Source of the DNA: Thiobacillus sp.
GTDB taxonomy: Bacteria > Pseudomonadota > Gammaproteobacteria > Burkholderiales > Thiobacillaceae
DNA: 64,000 bases
Assembly (NCBI GenBank): GCA_030692355.1
Contig: JAUYCF010000094.1
Coordinates: 90,204 to 154,203 of the forward strand
Direction of reading: 5' to 3'
The number at the start of each line of letters is the position of its first letter. The stretch's first letter is position 1. The translations under genes were made by a program, and so were the position numbers. The notes under the pieces were generated by a model. It saw nothing but the letters and a program-made list of their open reading frames with translations, searched no databases and had not been told where the DNA came from. Below are positions 34,844 to 42,980 of this stretch, piece after piece.

Positions 34844-35539
34844 TTATTCCTCTGCCGGCCAGGCTGCTGCGTCCAGCCAGGCCACGGTGTCCAATTTGCC
34901 CCGCACCGCAGATACCGGCAGCGTCTCGCCGTTTTTCCAGCACAGCAGCGCTTCGCGTTTGCCTGTACCCGTCACGACAAACCACACGCGCCCGCTGCGA
35001 CTCAGCCGCGCCGCCGACAGGCTCACACGCTCCGGCGGCGGCTTAGGCGCAGCATAAACTGCCAGAACGTCCGGACTGTCCGGCGCTCCGCCCCAGTCGT
35101 GATCGGGAAACAGACTCGCGGTGTGGCCATCCTCGCCCATGCCGAGCAGCACGACATCGAAATCCGCCACGCCTTTCAGCCAGCCGGCATAGCGCGTGGC
35201 GGCCTCGGCCGCGCCAAGCTCGGCCGGGATCGGGGGACGGTTCCCGGGTGGAACACACGAAGTCGCAAGCCATGCCGTTTCCGCCATCACGCTGTTGCGC
35301 TCGGGATGGTCGGCCGGCAGACAGCGTTCGTCGCCGTACCAGATATGCCAGCGTTCATCGCCTGCGTGCCGGTCAGCCAGCGTGCGATAAAGGGTCCGCG
35401 GGGTGGTGCCACCCGCCAGCACCAGATGAAACCCGCCGCGCGCGGCGATCGCCGCGTGGGCTTCGGCGCACAGCGCATCGGCCAGCGCCGCCACGAGCGT
35501 GCCGGCATCGGCAAACACCCGCCATTCAGGCTGCATCAC
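34844..35539 (-). CDS. pgl: 6-phosphogluconolactonase
   Basis: Pgl hydrolyses 6-phosphogluconolactone in the oxidative pentose phosphate pathway. The 231-residue protein has the family N-terminal LAGGTTPRTLYRTL, WHIWYGDERCLPADHPERNSVMAE, and FDVVLLGMGEDGHTASLFPDH, the last with the proposed active-site His. It overlaps zwf by 4 bases (ATGA), so gnd-zwf-pgl form one unit encoding the whole oxidative branch. Confidence 0.96.
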   Translation of the reverse strand: MMQPEWRVFADAGTLVAALADALCAEAHAAIAARGGFHLVLAGGTTPRTLYRTLADRHAGDERWHIWYGDERCLPADHPERNSVMAETAWLATSCVPPGNRPPIPAELGAAEAATRYAGWLKGVADFDVVLLGMGEDGHTASLFPDHDWGGAPDSPDVLAVYAAPKPPPERVSLSAARLSRSGRVWFVVTGTGKREALLCWKNGETLPVSAVRGKLDTVAWLDAAAWPAEE

Positions 35540-37026
35540 AATTCGTTGCGCCAGATCTGGTCGTCGCTGTCGAACAGACGGTTGGCGTCAGCCGGCCCCC
35601 AACTGCCGGCGGGATAGGTCGGGATGTATTCGCGCTCGATCGCCCAGTGATTGAGGATGGGATCAACCACCCGCCACGCCCATTCGATTTCATCGAATCG
35701 CAGGAACAGCGAACGGTCGCCCTCGATGACGTCGAGCAGCAGGGTTTCGTAAGCGTCGAGCGTCTGCTCGTCGGTTTTGAGGAAACTCGCATTCATCTGC
35801 ATCAGCCGGGTGTCCATGTCGAGTCCGGGCTGCTTGACGTGGATTTCCATGCGCATCGATTCGTCGGGCTGGATCGACAGCAGTATCCAGTTGGGATCGA
35901 CCGACTCGAGCGGGGTTTCGCGGAACAGCTGCTGCGGCGGATGGCGGAAGCGGATCGCGATCATCGAGGTCTGGTGCGGCATGCGCTTGCCGGTACGCAG
36001 ATAAAACGGCACCCCGCGCCAGCGCCAGTTGTCGATGTAGAACTTGGCGGCGACGAAGGTTTCGGTGATCGAATTCGGTTCGACGTTTTCTTCCTGCTGG
36101 TAGCCCACTACGGGCTTGCCGTCGATCGTGCCGCGGGTGTATTGCGCCCGCAGCGCATGCGCGTGCACCGCACGCTTGGCGATCGGGCGGATCGAGCGCA
36201 GCACCTTCACCTTCTCGTCCTGCAGCGCATCGGCTTCGAGCGCAGCGGGGGGCTCCATCGCGACCACGGTCAGCAACTGCATCAAATGGTTTTGCAGCAT
36301 ATCGCGCAGTGCGCCGGCGCGATCGTAGTAGTCGGCACGGTTCTCGATGCCGATCGACTCGGCCACGGTGATCTGCACATGGTCGATGAAGTTGCGGTTC
36401 CACAGGGGCTCGATCAGCGTGTTGGCGAAGCGGAACACCAGCAGGTTCTGCACGGTCTCCTTGCCGAGAAAGTGATCGATGCGGTAGACCTGCTCCTCGT
36501 CGAAATGCTGGTGCAGCAAGCGATTGAGCATCTGCGCCGATTCGAGGTCTTCACCAAAGGGCTTTTCGATCACCACGCGGTTCAGGCCGCGCGGCTTGTT
36601 GAGCCCCGCGGCTTCAAGGTTCTGGACCACCGCGCCGAATTCCGCCGGCTTGATCGCGAGATAGTAGACCGCGCTCGAACACGCCGATTCGGGCGGCAGC
36701 CGCTCGGCCAGCGCGCGGTAGGAGGCCGCGTCGTTGAGGTCGCCCTTGAAATAGCTGAAGCGCGCAATGAAGCGTTTGAATACCGGCGTATCGAGCGAGC
36801 CCTTGATCTTGCCATCGAGCATCTTGCGCATATGCTCGCGCCAGTTTTCCGTCGTCCAGTCACGCCGCGAAAACGCGATGATCGAGAGCGACTCCGCCAG
36901 CCGCCCGGCAGCCTCCAGGTGGTACAGCGCCGGCAGAAGCTTGTTGGACGCGAGATTTCCGGTCGCGCCGAAAATCACGAACGAACACGGCAGATTATCG
37001 GCTGAATCGTTCTTGCCAAGGTTCAC
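35536..37026 (-). CDS. zwf: Glucose-6-phosphate 1-dehydrogenase
   Basis: Oxidises glucose 6-phosphate to 6-phosphogluconolactone with NAD(P). I place the start at a GTG at 37026, one base after the gnd stop, because AAGGAGG stands 6 bases in front of it; an ATG at 37056 inside gnd has no ribosome site. This gives 496 residues with the nucleotide loop FGATGNLA (usually GATGDLA), VIEKPFG, and the substrate site RIDHFLGKE. The pathway continues with pgl (downstream, 4-base overlap) and gnd (upstream). Confidence 0.95.
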   Translation of the reverse strand: MNLGKNDSADNLPCSFVIFGATGNLASNKLLPALYHLEAAGRLAESLSIIAFSRRDWTTENWREHMRKMLDGKIKGSLDTPVFKRFIARFSYFKGDLNDAASYRALAERLPPESACSSAVYYLAIKPAEFGAVVQNLEAAGLNKPRGLNRVVIEKPFGEDLESAQMLNRLLHQHFDEEQVYRIDHFLGKETVQNLLVFRFANTLIEPLWNRNFIDHVQITVAESIGIENRADYYDRAGALRDMLQNHLMQLLTVVAMEPPAALEADALQDEKVKVLRSIRPIAKRAVHAHALRAQYTRGTIDGKPVVGYQQEENVEPNSITETFVAAKFYIDNWRWRGVPFYLRTGKRMPHQTSMIAIRFRHPPQQLFRETPLESVDPNWILLSIQPDESMRMEIHVKQPGLDMDTRLMQMNASFLKTDEQTLDAYETLLLDVIEGDRSLFLRFDEIEWAWRVVDPILNHWAIEREYIPTYPAGSWGPADANRLFDSDDQIWRNEL

Positions 37027-37027
37027 C

Positions 37028-37936
37028 TCAGCCCTCCTTGACGGCGTGGCCGCCAAAGCCCTGGCGCATCTTGGCCAGCATTTTCGCGGAATAATCGTTC
37101 CGGCCCTGGGTGGCGAAACGCATCATCAGCGCGAGCGTCATCACCGGCGTCGGCACGCCCTGTTCGACCGATGCGAGCGCGGTCCAGCGGCCCTCGCCGG
37201 AATCCGACACGAAGGGCTCGATGGATTCAAGCGTCTGATCGCTCGCCAGGAAATCCGTCGTCAAGTCCAACAGCCACGAGCGCACCACGCTGCCGTGCCG
37301 CCACAACTCGGCGATCGCTGCCAGGTCGAGGTCGAATTCGGGCTTGGCCTGCATCAGCGCAAAGCCCTCGGCGAAGGCCTGCATCATGCCGTACTCGATG
37401 CCGTTGTGAACCATCTTGACGTAATGCCCCGATCCCACCGGACCGGTGTGCAGCCAGCCGCTGGTCGGCGTGGGTGCAAACGCTTCCATGTAGGGCTTCA
37501 GGCGCGCAGCCGCCGCATCGCTGCCGCCGAACATGATGCAGTAACCGTTATCGAGTCCCCATACGCCGCCCGAGACGCCGGCGTCGGCAAACTCGACGCC
37601 ATATTCGGCGCAACGCAGCGCGCGCGGCGCATCGTCCTTGAAGTGCGCATTCGCACCATCGACGACAAGATCGCCCGGCGCCAGCAAGGGCAGCAGCGCC
37701 TCGAGCGCGGCTGCGGTCGCCTCGCCCGCCGGCAGCATCAGCCAGACGACGCGCGGCGCCTGCAGGGCAGCCACCATTTCCTGCAGGGTGGCGCTGGCGA
37801 GATGGCCGGTTTCCGCCGCGATGGCCTCGCTCACCGCATGGCTGCGGTTGTGAACCGCGATCCTGATGCCCTTGCGCGCAAGGCGCCGCGCCATGTTGCC
37901 GCCCATGCGGCCCAGTCCGACGATACCGAATTCCAT
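37028..37936 (-). CDS. gnd: 6-phosphogluconate dehydrogenase, short (YqeC/GndA-like) type
   Basis: Decarboxylating dehydrogenase converting 6-phosphogluconate to ribulose 5-phosphate. Starting at 37936 (MEFGIVGLGRMGGNMARRL, with AAGGAG in front) it has 302 residues, the short, often NAD-preferring bacterial type, not the 470-residue E. coli Gnd. The dinucleotide motif GLGRMG is at 7-12, the substrate loop is GVSGGVWGL, and the catalytic KMVHNGIEYGMM follows. The upstream in-frame extension of 24 codons is rejected. Confidence 0.93.
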   Translation of the reverse strand: MEFGIVGLGRMGGNMARRLARKGIRIAVHNRSHAVSEAIAAETGHLASATLQEMVAALQAPRVVWLMLPAGEATAAALEALLPLLAPGDLVVDGANAHFKDDAPRALRCAEYGVEFADAGVSGGVWGLDNGYCIMFGGSDAAAARLKPYMEAFAPTPTSGWLHTGPVGSGHYVKMVHNGIEYGMMQAFAEGFALMQAKPEFDLDLAAIAELWRHGSVVRSWLLDLTTDFLASDQTLESIEPFVSDSGEGRWTALASVEQGVPTPVMTLALMMRFATQGRNDYSAKMLAKMRQGFGGHAVKEG

Positions 37937-38042
37937 ACTCAACTCCTTGAAAATGTGAAAATGAATGCCTGGCCGGCACAGCAATCGTGCCCGCAATGGA
38001 TACATCATAGAACGCGGGGATGACAGGGCGGTGCACCCCCTG

Positions 38043-38678
38043 TCAAGCCAGCAAGCCCGGGAACAGCTTGACCAGACCGCTCGCGATCATCTCGACCGAG
38101 ATCGCCGCGATGATCAGGCCCATCAGGCGCGTGACGACATGTATCCCGGTTTTTCCCAGCCGCCGCGCAATCGTCGGCGCGGCTCGAAACGCCAGCCATA
38201 CCGACAGGGCGACCAGCACCACCGGAATCAGCAGCATGCCCTGGTGCAAAACATTTTCCTGCGCCGCGCCCGCCGCCACGATCACATGGGTGATCGCGCC
38301 CGGCCCCGCCAGCAACGGCACCCCCAGCGGCACCACGCCGACCGAGTCCTTCTCTTCTGCCTCCTGCGCCTCATCCTCGGTCTGCCGCTGCGGGCTGATT
38401 TGCGCCCCCACCATCGACAGCGCCAGCAACAGCAGCAGCAAGCCGCCCGCCACCGAGAAGGCGGCAAGGCGGATACCGAAGAACATCAGCAGGGGCTCGC
38501 CGGCGAAGGTGAACAGCGTCAGTACACCCAGCACCGTCAGCGCTGCAATACGCGCTGCTGCGTGACTTTGCGCCAGCGTATAGCCCCGGGTGGCCATAAG
38601 GAAAATCGGGATGACGCCGACCGGGTCGACGATGGCAAACAGCGCGAATGCGGATTTGACGAGGGCAAGGATGTCCAT
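38043..38678 (-). CDS. MarC family integral membrane protein
   Basis: A 211-residue protein with about six membrane segments (FALFAIVDPVGVIPIFL at the N-terminus; PLGVPLLAGPGAITHVIVAA in the middle), matching the MarC/UPF0056 family. Despite the name, a role in multiple antibiotic resistance is not supported; transport function is unknown. It stands 30 bases after trmB on the same strand, and a 106-base spacer separates it from the gnd operon. Confidence 0.9.
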   Translation of the reverse strand: MDILALVKSAFALFAIVDPVGVIPIFLMATRGYTLAQSHAAARIAALTVLGVLTLFTFAGEPLLMFFGIRLAAFSVAGGLLLLLLALSMVGAQISPQRQTEDEAQEAEEKDSVGVVPLGVPLLAGPGAITHVIVAAGAAQENVLHQGMLLIPVVLVALSVWLAFRAAPTIARRLGKTGIHVVTRLMGLIIAAISVEMIASGLVKLFPGLLA

Positions 38679-38708
38679 GCCTGCATCATAGCCTCATGGC
38701 AGCACGAA

Positions 38709-39392
38709 TCAGGCCCGGCGGAACACCAGGTCCCACACGCCATGGCCCAGTCTCAATCCGCGCCGTTCGAATTTGGTGAGCGGGCGGGTGTCGGGGCGCG
38801 GCGCGTAATCCGCCACGGTGTTGGCGAGCAGCGGCTCGGCGCCGAGCACTGCCAGCATCTGCCCGGCGTAATCCTGCCAGTCGGTGGCGAGGTGGATGTA
38901 GCCGCCGGGCTGCAGGCGGCTGGCCAGCAGGCTCACCAGCGGCGGCTGGATCAGGCGGCGCTTGTGGTGGCGCTTCTTGTGCCAGGGATCGGGAAAGAAG
39001 ATGTGGATGCCGGCGAGGCTGGCCGGCGCCAGCATGCGGGTCAGCACCTCGACGGCGTCGTGCTGGATGACGCGCACATTGGTGAGGCCGCGCTCGCCGA
39101 GCTGCTTCAGCAGTGCACCGACGCCCGGCGTATGGACCTCGACGCCGAGATAGTCGTTCTCGGGATGGGCAGCGGCAATCTCGGCCAGTCCCTCGCCCAT
39201 GCCGAAGCCGATTTCCAGGATGCGGGGCGCGCTGCGGCCAAAAGCGGCATCGAAATCGCGCAACCCGGGCTGGTACGGCAGCATGAACTGCGGCCCGATC
39301 TCGGCCAGCGCGCGCGCCTGGCCGGAGCCGACGCGCCCGGCGCGCAGCACATAGGAACGGATGCGCGGGTGCGCGCCGGTGTCGGTCGTCAT
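38709..39392 (-). CDS. trmB: tRNA (guanine-N7-)-methyltransferase
   Basis: TrmB puts m7G at position 46 of many tRNAs using S-adenosylmethionine. The 227-residue protein has the SAM motif [16 protein letters not shown], the acidic [17 protein letters not shown], and the family signature [15 protein letters not shown]. It begins 4 bases after thiG, on the same strand. Confidence 0.97.
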   Translation of the reverse strand: MTTDTGAHPRIRSYVLRAGRVGSGQARALAEIGPQFMLPYQPGLRDFDAAFGRSAPRILEIGFGMGEGLAEIAAAHPENDYLGVEVHTPGVGALLKQLGERGLTNVRVIQHDAVEVLTRMLAPASLAGIHIFFPDPWHKKRHHKRRLIQPPLVSLLASRLQPGGYIHLATDWQDYAGQMLAVLGAEPLLANTVADYAPRPDTRPLTKFERRGLRLGHGVWDLVFRRA

Positions 39393-39396
39393 GCTG

Positions 39397-40185
39397 TTAT
39401 TTGCTGCCGGTAATGAGGCCGCTGGTCGGAGAACTGGGGCTGGCCCGGTAGATTTTCTTCGGCATGCGGCCGGCCAGGAAGGCCTCGCGCCCGGCCTCCA
39501 CTGCCTTCTTCATGGCCGAGGCCATCAGCACCGGATTGCCGGCGCCGGCGATTGCGGTATTCATCAGCACCGCGTCGCAGCCAAGTTCCATCGCGATGGT
39601 GGCGTCGCTGGCGGTGCCGACGCCGGCATCGACGATCACAGGCACCGAAAGACGGTCGATGATGATCTGCAGGTTCCACGGATTGAGGATGCCCATACCG
39701 GATCCGATCAGGCTCGCCAGCGGCATCACCGCGACGCAGCCGATGTCCTCCAGCTGCTTGGCGGCGATCGGGTCGTCCGAGGTATAAACCATCACCTGGA
39801 AGCCCTCTTTCACCAGCACCTCGGCGGCCTTGATGGTTTCGGCCACGTTGGGATAGAGCGATTCGGCATCGCCCAGCACCTCCAGCTTGACCAGCGCGTG
39901 ACCGTCCAGCAGTTCGCGCGCCAGGCGCAGCGTGCGGATGGCGTCGTCCGCGGTGTAGCAGCCCGCGGTATTGGGCAGATAGGTGTATTTCGACGGCGGC
40001 AGCGCATCGAGCAGGCTGGGCTGGCCGGCGTCCTGGCCGATGTTGGTGCGGCGGATGGCGACGGTGACGATTTCAGCGCCCGAGGCTTCGACCGCGAGGC
40101 GGGTCTGTTCGAAATCCTGGTATTTGCCGGTGCCGACCAGCAGGCGGGAGGCATAGGATTTTCCGGCGATGACGAGAGGGTTCAT
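39397..40185 (-). CDS. thiG: Thiazole synthase ThiG
   Basis: ThiG joins deoxyxylulose phosphate, dehydroglycine and the ThiS thiocarboxylate sulfur to make the thiazole ring of thiamine. The start at 40185 gives 262 residues ([22 protein letters not shown]). The Schiff-base Lys is residue 100 (LVKLEVLGD), and the phosphate-binding part is [29 protein letters not shown] longer in-frame extension runs into the repeat element and is rejected. thiS is upstream across a 102-base spacer. Confidence 0.96.
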   Translation of the reverse strand: MNPLVIAGKSYASRLLVGTGKYQDFEQTRLAVEASGAEIVTVAIRRTNIGQDAGQPSLLDALPPSKYTYLPNTAGCYTADDAIRTLRLARELLDGHALVKLEVLGDAESLYPNVAETIKAAEVLVKEGFQVMVYTSDDPIAAKQLEDIGCVAVMPLASLIGSGMGILNPWNLQIIIDRLSVPVIVDAGVGTASDATIAMELGCDAVLMNTAIAGAGNPVLMASAMKKAVEAGREAFLAGRMPKKIYRASPSSPTSGLITGSK

Positions 40186-40190
40186 AAATT

Positions 40191-40284
40191 CAGGTAAGGC
40201 GTAAGGGGTGAGGAGTAAGGCACGGGAGGGGGAAGCGAAGGATTCAGGCTGGGGCTTCACACCTCACCCCTCACGCCTCACCCA
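40191..40284. repeat. Intergenic inverted element 3 between thiS and thiG
   Basis: The left arm (40192-40222) has degenerate units such as GTAAGGC, GTAAGGG and GTGAGGA. The right arm (40255-40284) is the inverted array CTCACCC, CTCACGC, CTCACCC. The arms match well when one is reversed and complemented, with about 30 bases between them. It fills the thiS-thiG spacer and has the same layout as the other elements of this window. Confidence 0.75.
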
Positions 40285-40287
40285 TGC

Positions 40288-40491
40288 TCAGCCGCCGCCG
40301 ACAGCGACGACGATTTCCAGGCGGTCGCCGCTGACCAGAGAGGTGCCGGCATGCCGGCTGCGCGGGACGATCTCGCCATTTCTTTCGACAGCGATGCGCT
40401 TTCCCGCCAGGTCCTGCGACTCGATCAGTTGAGCCAGGGTAAGCGGCGCAGGAAAGCTGCGAGTTTCGCCATTGATGACCAGTTCAATCAC
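40288..40491 (-). CDS. thiS: Sulfur carrier protein ThiS
   Basis: A ubiquitin-like carrier whose C-terminal glycine is turned into a thiocarboxylate to give sulfur to ThiG. The 67-residue protein starts at a GTG ([14 protein letters not shown]) and ends AVGGG; the family ends in Gly-Gly, so three glycines here still leave the needed end. Upstream of thiG on the same strand, with an inverted-repeat element between them. Confidence 0.93.
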   Translation of the reverse strand: MIELVINGETRSFPAPLTLAQLIESQDLAGKRIAVERNGEIVPRSRHAGTSLVSGDRLEIVVAVGGG

Positions 40492-40561
40492 TTCTTTTCT
40501 ATCCGTGGGGCATGAGTTTCAGTATCATGCCGAATTCTACCCTGAAGGGAACAAGTACCGC

Positions 40562-40635
40562 GCGGGCGTCGTATAGTGGCATTACCTGAGCTTCCCAAGC
40601 TCATGAGGAGGGTTCGATTCCCTTCGCCCGCTCCA
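40562..40635 (+). tRNA. tRNA-Gly (anticodon CCC)
   Basis: A complete cloverleaf of 74 bases with encoded CCA. The acceptor stem is GCGGGCG/CGCCCGC with discriminator T. The anticodon stem TGAGC/GCTCA closes the loop TTCCCAA, so the anticodon is CCC and reads GGG codons. The T loop is TTCGATT. It lies between the divergently read thiS and the first DUF1631 gene. Confidence 0.97.
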
Positions 40636-40713
40636 ACCGCTGCTTGCAGACATGTCATCTGGCCGGCCTCGGTTCAATAAATTGTTCTCCGTGGCCGTTA
40701 TTGCAACCAGGCT

Positions 40714-42729
40714 ATGAATATCCAATCCCCCCCCCTTGCTCCTGCCGCGCTGTTACGCGAAGCCGATGTGCGCATGACGCAGGCGCTGGATAATTTTTTT
40801 CAGCGCAGCCATGCTCCGCTTCAGGACACCGTTTTGCGCGCCATTTCGGCACAGGTGGCGCCTGCAGCCATCGCAACCGGGCAGACTTGCCTGGACTGGC
40901 TCAATACCCGTCCGGATGATTTGTCCACTGCATTTGCCGATCAGTTCCGCAGTCATCTCGCCCGGCCCGAAACGTTTACCCAGCGCCATGACAGCCGTCC
41001 GGCCGAACTGCAACTGCTGGACGACGACGCGCTCAAGCGGCAGCTGGCGGAAGAAAAAGCCGCCACCCAACTGACCGAGGTCCTGCGTGCGGACATGTTG
41101 CTGCTGTTCGGCCGATTGCGGGCGGTGCGGCGAATTGCGCAGGAAGATCAGGATTACGTCGACGCCTATGGTCCGCGGCCGATCATTCGCGCCCTGTCGC
41201 GCGCACTCGATGCGCTGGACATCGAGTCACAGTGCGGCACCCTTCTGCTCCAGTGTGCCGCTGCCCCCCTGCTCGACACGCTCAAACATACCTACGCCGC
41301 GCTCAATCAGTTTCTATGCACGCAAGACGTCCCCGAACTCCCCGTCGCGCATGCAGTTCCTCCGCCGCGACATACGCAAGCCGGTGCCGGGCAGGCCATC
41401 CTGGCGCATATCGAGTCTGTGGCCGCGCACGCGGGCGAAACCGGCCCGGCAGACGGGTTCCCGCCCATGCCGCGCCGCCTGATCGACAGCCTGGCAAACT
41501 GGCAAACCCGGCCGCCTGGCGCGCCGGCCGCCGCCACGCGCATCCTGCAGCCGTTGCAGCAGGATGCGCGCCGTGCCGGTACGGGCGCACTGGATCTCGC
41601 GGTGCTGGAAGCCGTGACCGGACTGTTCGAGTGCATCCTCGACGACCCGGACATGTCGCCGCGTTACAAGGCCGCGATCGCCCAACTGCAAATCCCGACC
41701 TTGCGGGTCGCCCTCGTCGCACCCGATTTTTTCAGCGACGACCAGCATCCGGCACGCCAGTTGATCGATCTGATAGGGCTGTTCTCGCGCCACTTTCCCG
41801 AGCACGCCCCCTCGCACGTCCCTGCGCTTGAACAAATCGAGGCCCGCTGCGCCGCCATCCTCGACGATCCCGGACATCCAGCCGGGGCCTTTGCGCAAGC
41901 GCACAACAGCCTGGCCGTCTGGCTGGCCGACAAGAATGCGCACGCGAAAGCCAGGCTTGCTGCCGAAGTGGCGCATCTGGAGCAAATCGAACGCCGGGAA
42001 CTGGGCACCCTGTTGGCCCTGGAGAACCTGCACGACCTGACCGAACGCTACCCCGCGCCGGAGTCGGTGTTGCGGCGACTGGAAGCGGCCTGGGTGCCGC
42101 ACATGGCCTCGCTGTATGTGGCCGAATCCGGCGAGGGGCCAGACTGGCGCGCAGCCTGCCACACCCTGCTACAGCTTTTTCTCAGCCTGCAGGCGCCGCA
42201 AAACGATGCCACGCGCGAGGCCCGATTACAGTCGATTCCGTCCATCAACACCGCGCTACGGGCCGGGCTGCTGGCGCAGGGGGCCGAGCACGGGCAGCTG
42301 AAAGACTTTTTCAGCGCCATCACCGCCACCCAGGAATGCTGGATTCGCCCCGCCCTGGGCCAACGCGAAGCGGTGCTCAGCACGTTTACACCCCGGCGCG
42401 TCTCACAGCAGCAAATCGAATCGCTTGCCGGCCAGTTTGCGGATACGCCGGCCGATGATCCCGTCCTGCACCGGACGCAGCAGTTGCGCGAAGGCGACTG
42501 GGTGGATTTCGAGCCGCCTTGCGAAGGTCTGACGGCGGCGCGCGTGGCCTGGGTCGGCGTGCACGGCCATCTGCTTTTCTGCGGCGGCGAAGGCGAGCAG
42601 CGGTTTTCACTCGACCACACGCGGCTCGCGGCTGAGATTCGTGCTGGCCGCGCATCCATTCCGGAGCAGTCACTCACCGGCAAAGCCATGCTGTGCCTCA
42701 AGAAAAATTTGCCGGCCAGCCCAGGCTGA
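40714..42729 (+). CDS. DUF1631-related protein, first of a paralogous pair
   Basis: A 671-residue, probably cytoplasmic protein without membrane segments. It is clearly related to the next gene: LQIPTLRVALVAPDFFSDDQHPARQLID (from about 325) matches LQIPVLKAAMLDRNFFSQSKHPVRRMLD there, and GDWVDF near 594 matches GDWVEF. It thus belongs to the DUF1631 family but lacks parts of the N-terminal region and is more divergent. The function is unknown. Codons 5-7 contain a run of nine C, which is likely to slip. It starts 79 bases after the tRNA. Confidence 0.8.
   Translation: MNIQSPPLAPAALLREADVRMTQALDNFFQRSHAPLQDTVLRAISAQVAPAAIATGQTCLDWLNTRPDDLSTAFADQFRSHLARPETFTQRHDSRPAELQLLDDDALKRQLAEEKAATQLTEVLRADMLLLFGRLRAVRRIAQEDQDYVDAYGPRPIIRALSRALDALDIESQCGTLLLQCAAAPLLDTLKHTYAALNQFLCTQDVPELPVAHAVPPPRHTQAGAGQAILAHIESVAAHAGETGPADGFPPMPRRLIDSLANWQTRPPGAPAAATRILQPLQQDARRAGTGALDLAVLEAVTGLFECILDDPDMSPRYKAAIAQLQIPTLRVALVAPDFFSDDQHPARQLIDLIGLFSRHFPEHAPSHVPALEQIEARCAAILDDPGHPAGAFAQAHNSLAVWLADKNAHAKARLAAEVAHLEQIERRELGTLLALENLHDLTERYPAPESVLRRLEAAWVPHMASLYVAESGEGPDWRAACHTLLQLFLSLQAPQNDATREARLQSIPSINTALRAGLLAQGAEHGQLKDFFSAITATQECWIRPALGQREAVLSTFTPRRVSQQQIESLAGQFADTPADDPVLHRTQQLREGDWVDFEPPCEGLTAARVAWVGVHGHLLFCGGEGEQRFSLDHTRLAAEIRAGRASIPEQSLTGKAMLCLKKNLPASPG
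40727..40735. repeat. Run of nine C in codons 5-7 of the first DUF1631 gene
   Basis: Nine consecutive C begin 13 bases after the A of the start codon. A gain or loss of one base would shift the frame at the very start of the 671-codon gene. It is the longest homopolymer I found in the window. Confidence 0.95.
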
Positions 42730-42819
42730 CATTTTCAATCCATGCCCTAAAGTTTCCCGCACCCCTGCCGATAGATCAATTGTGCGGTTGTATGTCGATT
42801 TTCAGACACGATCGCCGAC

Positions 42820-42912
42820 CACCGAACAGGGCAAACCCGCCGTGAGACGGGGACGCAAAGTTACCGGTCTCAGTTCCCGCAGCAGGCGGCCGAGACAGCG
42901 GGACCGCCGGCA
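42820..42912 (+). promoter_or_regulatory. Class I cyclic-di-GMP riboswitch (GEMM-I)
   Basis: The aptamer core lines up with the Vibrio cholerae Vc2 class I aptamer. AGGGCAAAC is at 42828-42836, followed by a 14-base hairpin of the same length with a GTGA (GNRA) tetraloop at 42842-42845, then GGACGCAAAG at 42851-42860 and CCGG at 42864-42867. The second helix GTCTC/GAGAC (42867-42871, 42892-42896) leads into AGCGGGACCGCC (42897-42908), matching AGCGGGG and ACC of Vc2. It lies 70 bases before the second DUF1631 gene on the same strand. GTCACC at 42932-42937 is complementary to GGTGAC of the ribosome site at 42972-42977, a candidate translational switch. Confidence 0.92.
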
Positions 42913-42980
42913 GCATACCTGTCACGCGCACGTCACCCCGTTCCCAGGTCAGCCAACCGCCGATACCGCGAGGTGACCCC

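Noticed and set aside
38043..38678. Calling MarC a multidrug-resistance protein
   Set aside because: The family name is historical; nothing in the sequence shows drug transport.
40636..40713. A second c-di-GMP riboswitch before the first DUF1631 gene
   Set aside because: None of the core blocks (AGGGCAAAC, GGACGCAAAG) occurs in the 78-base spacer.
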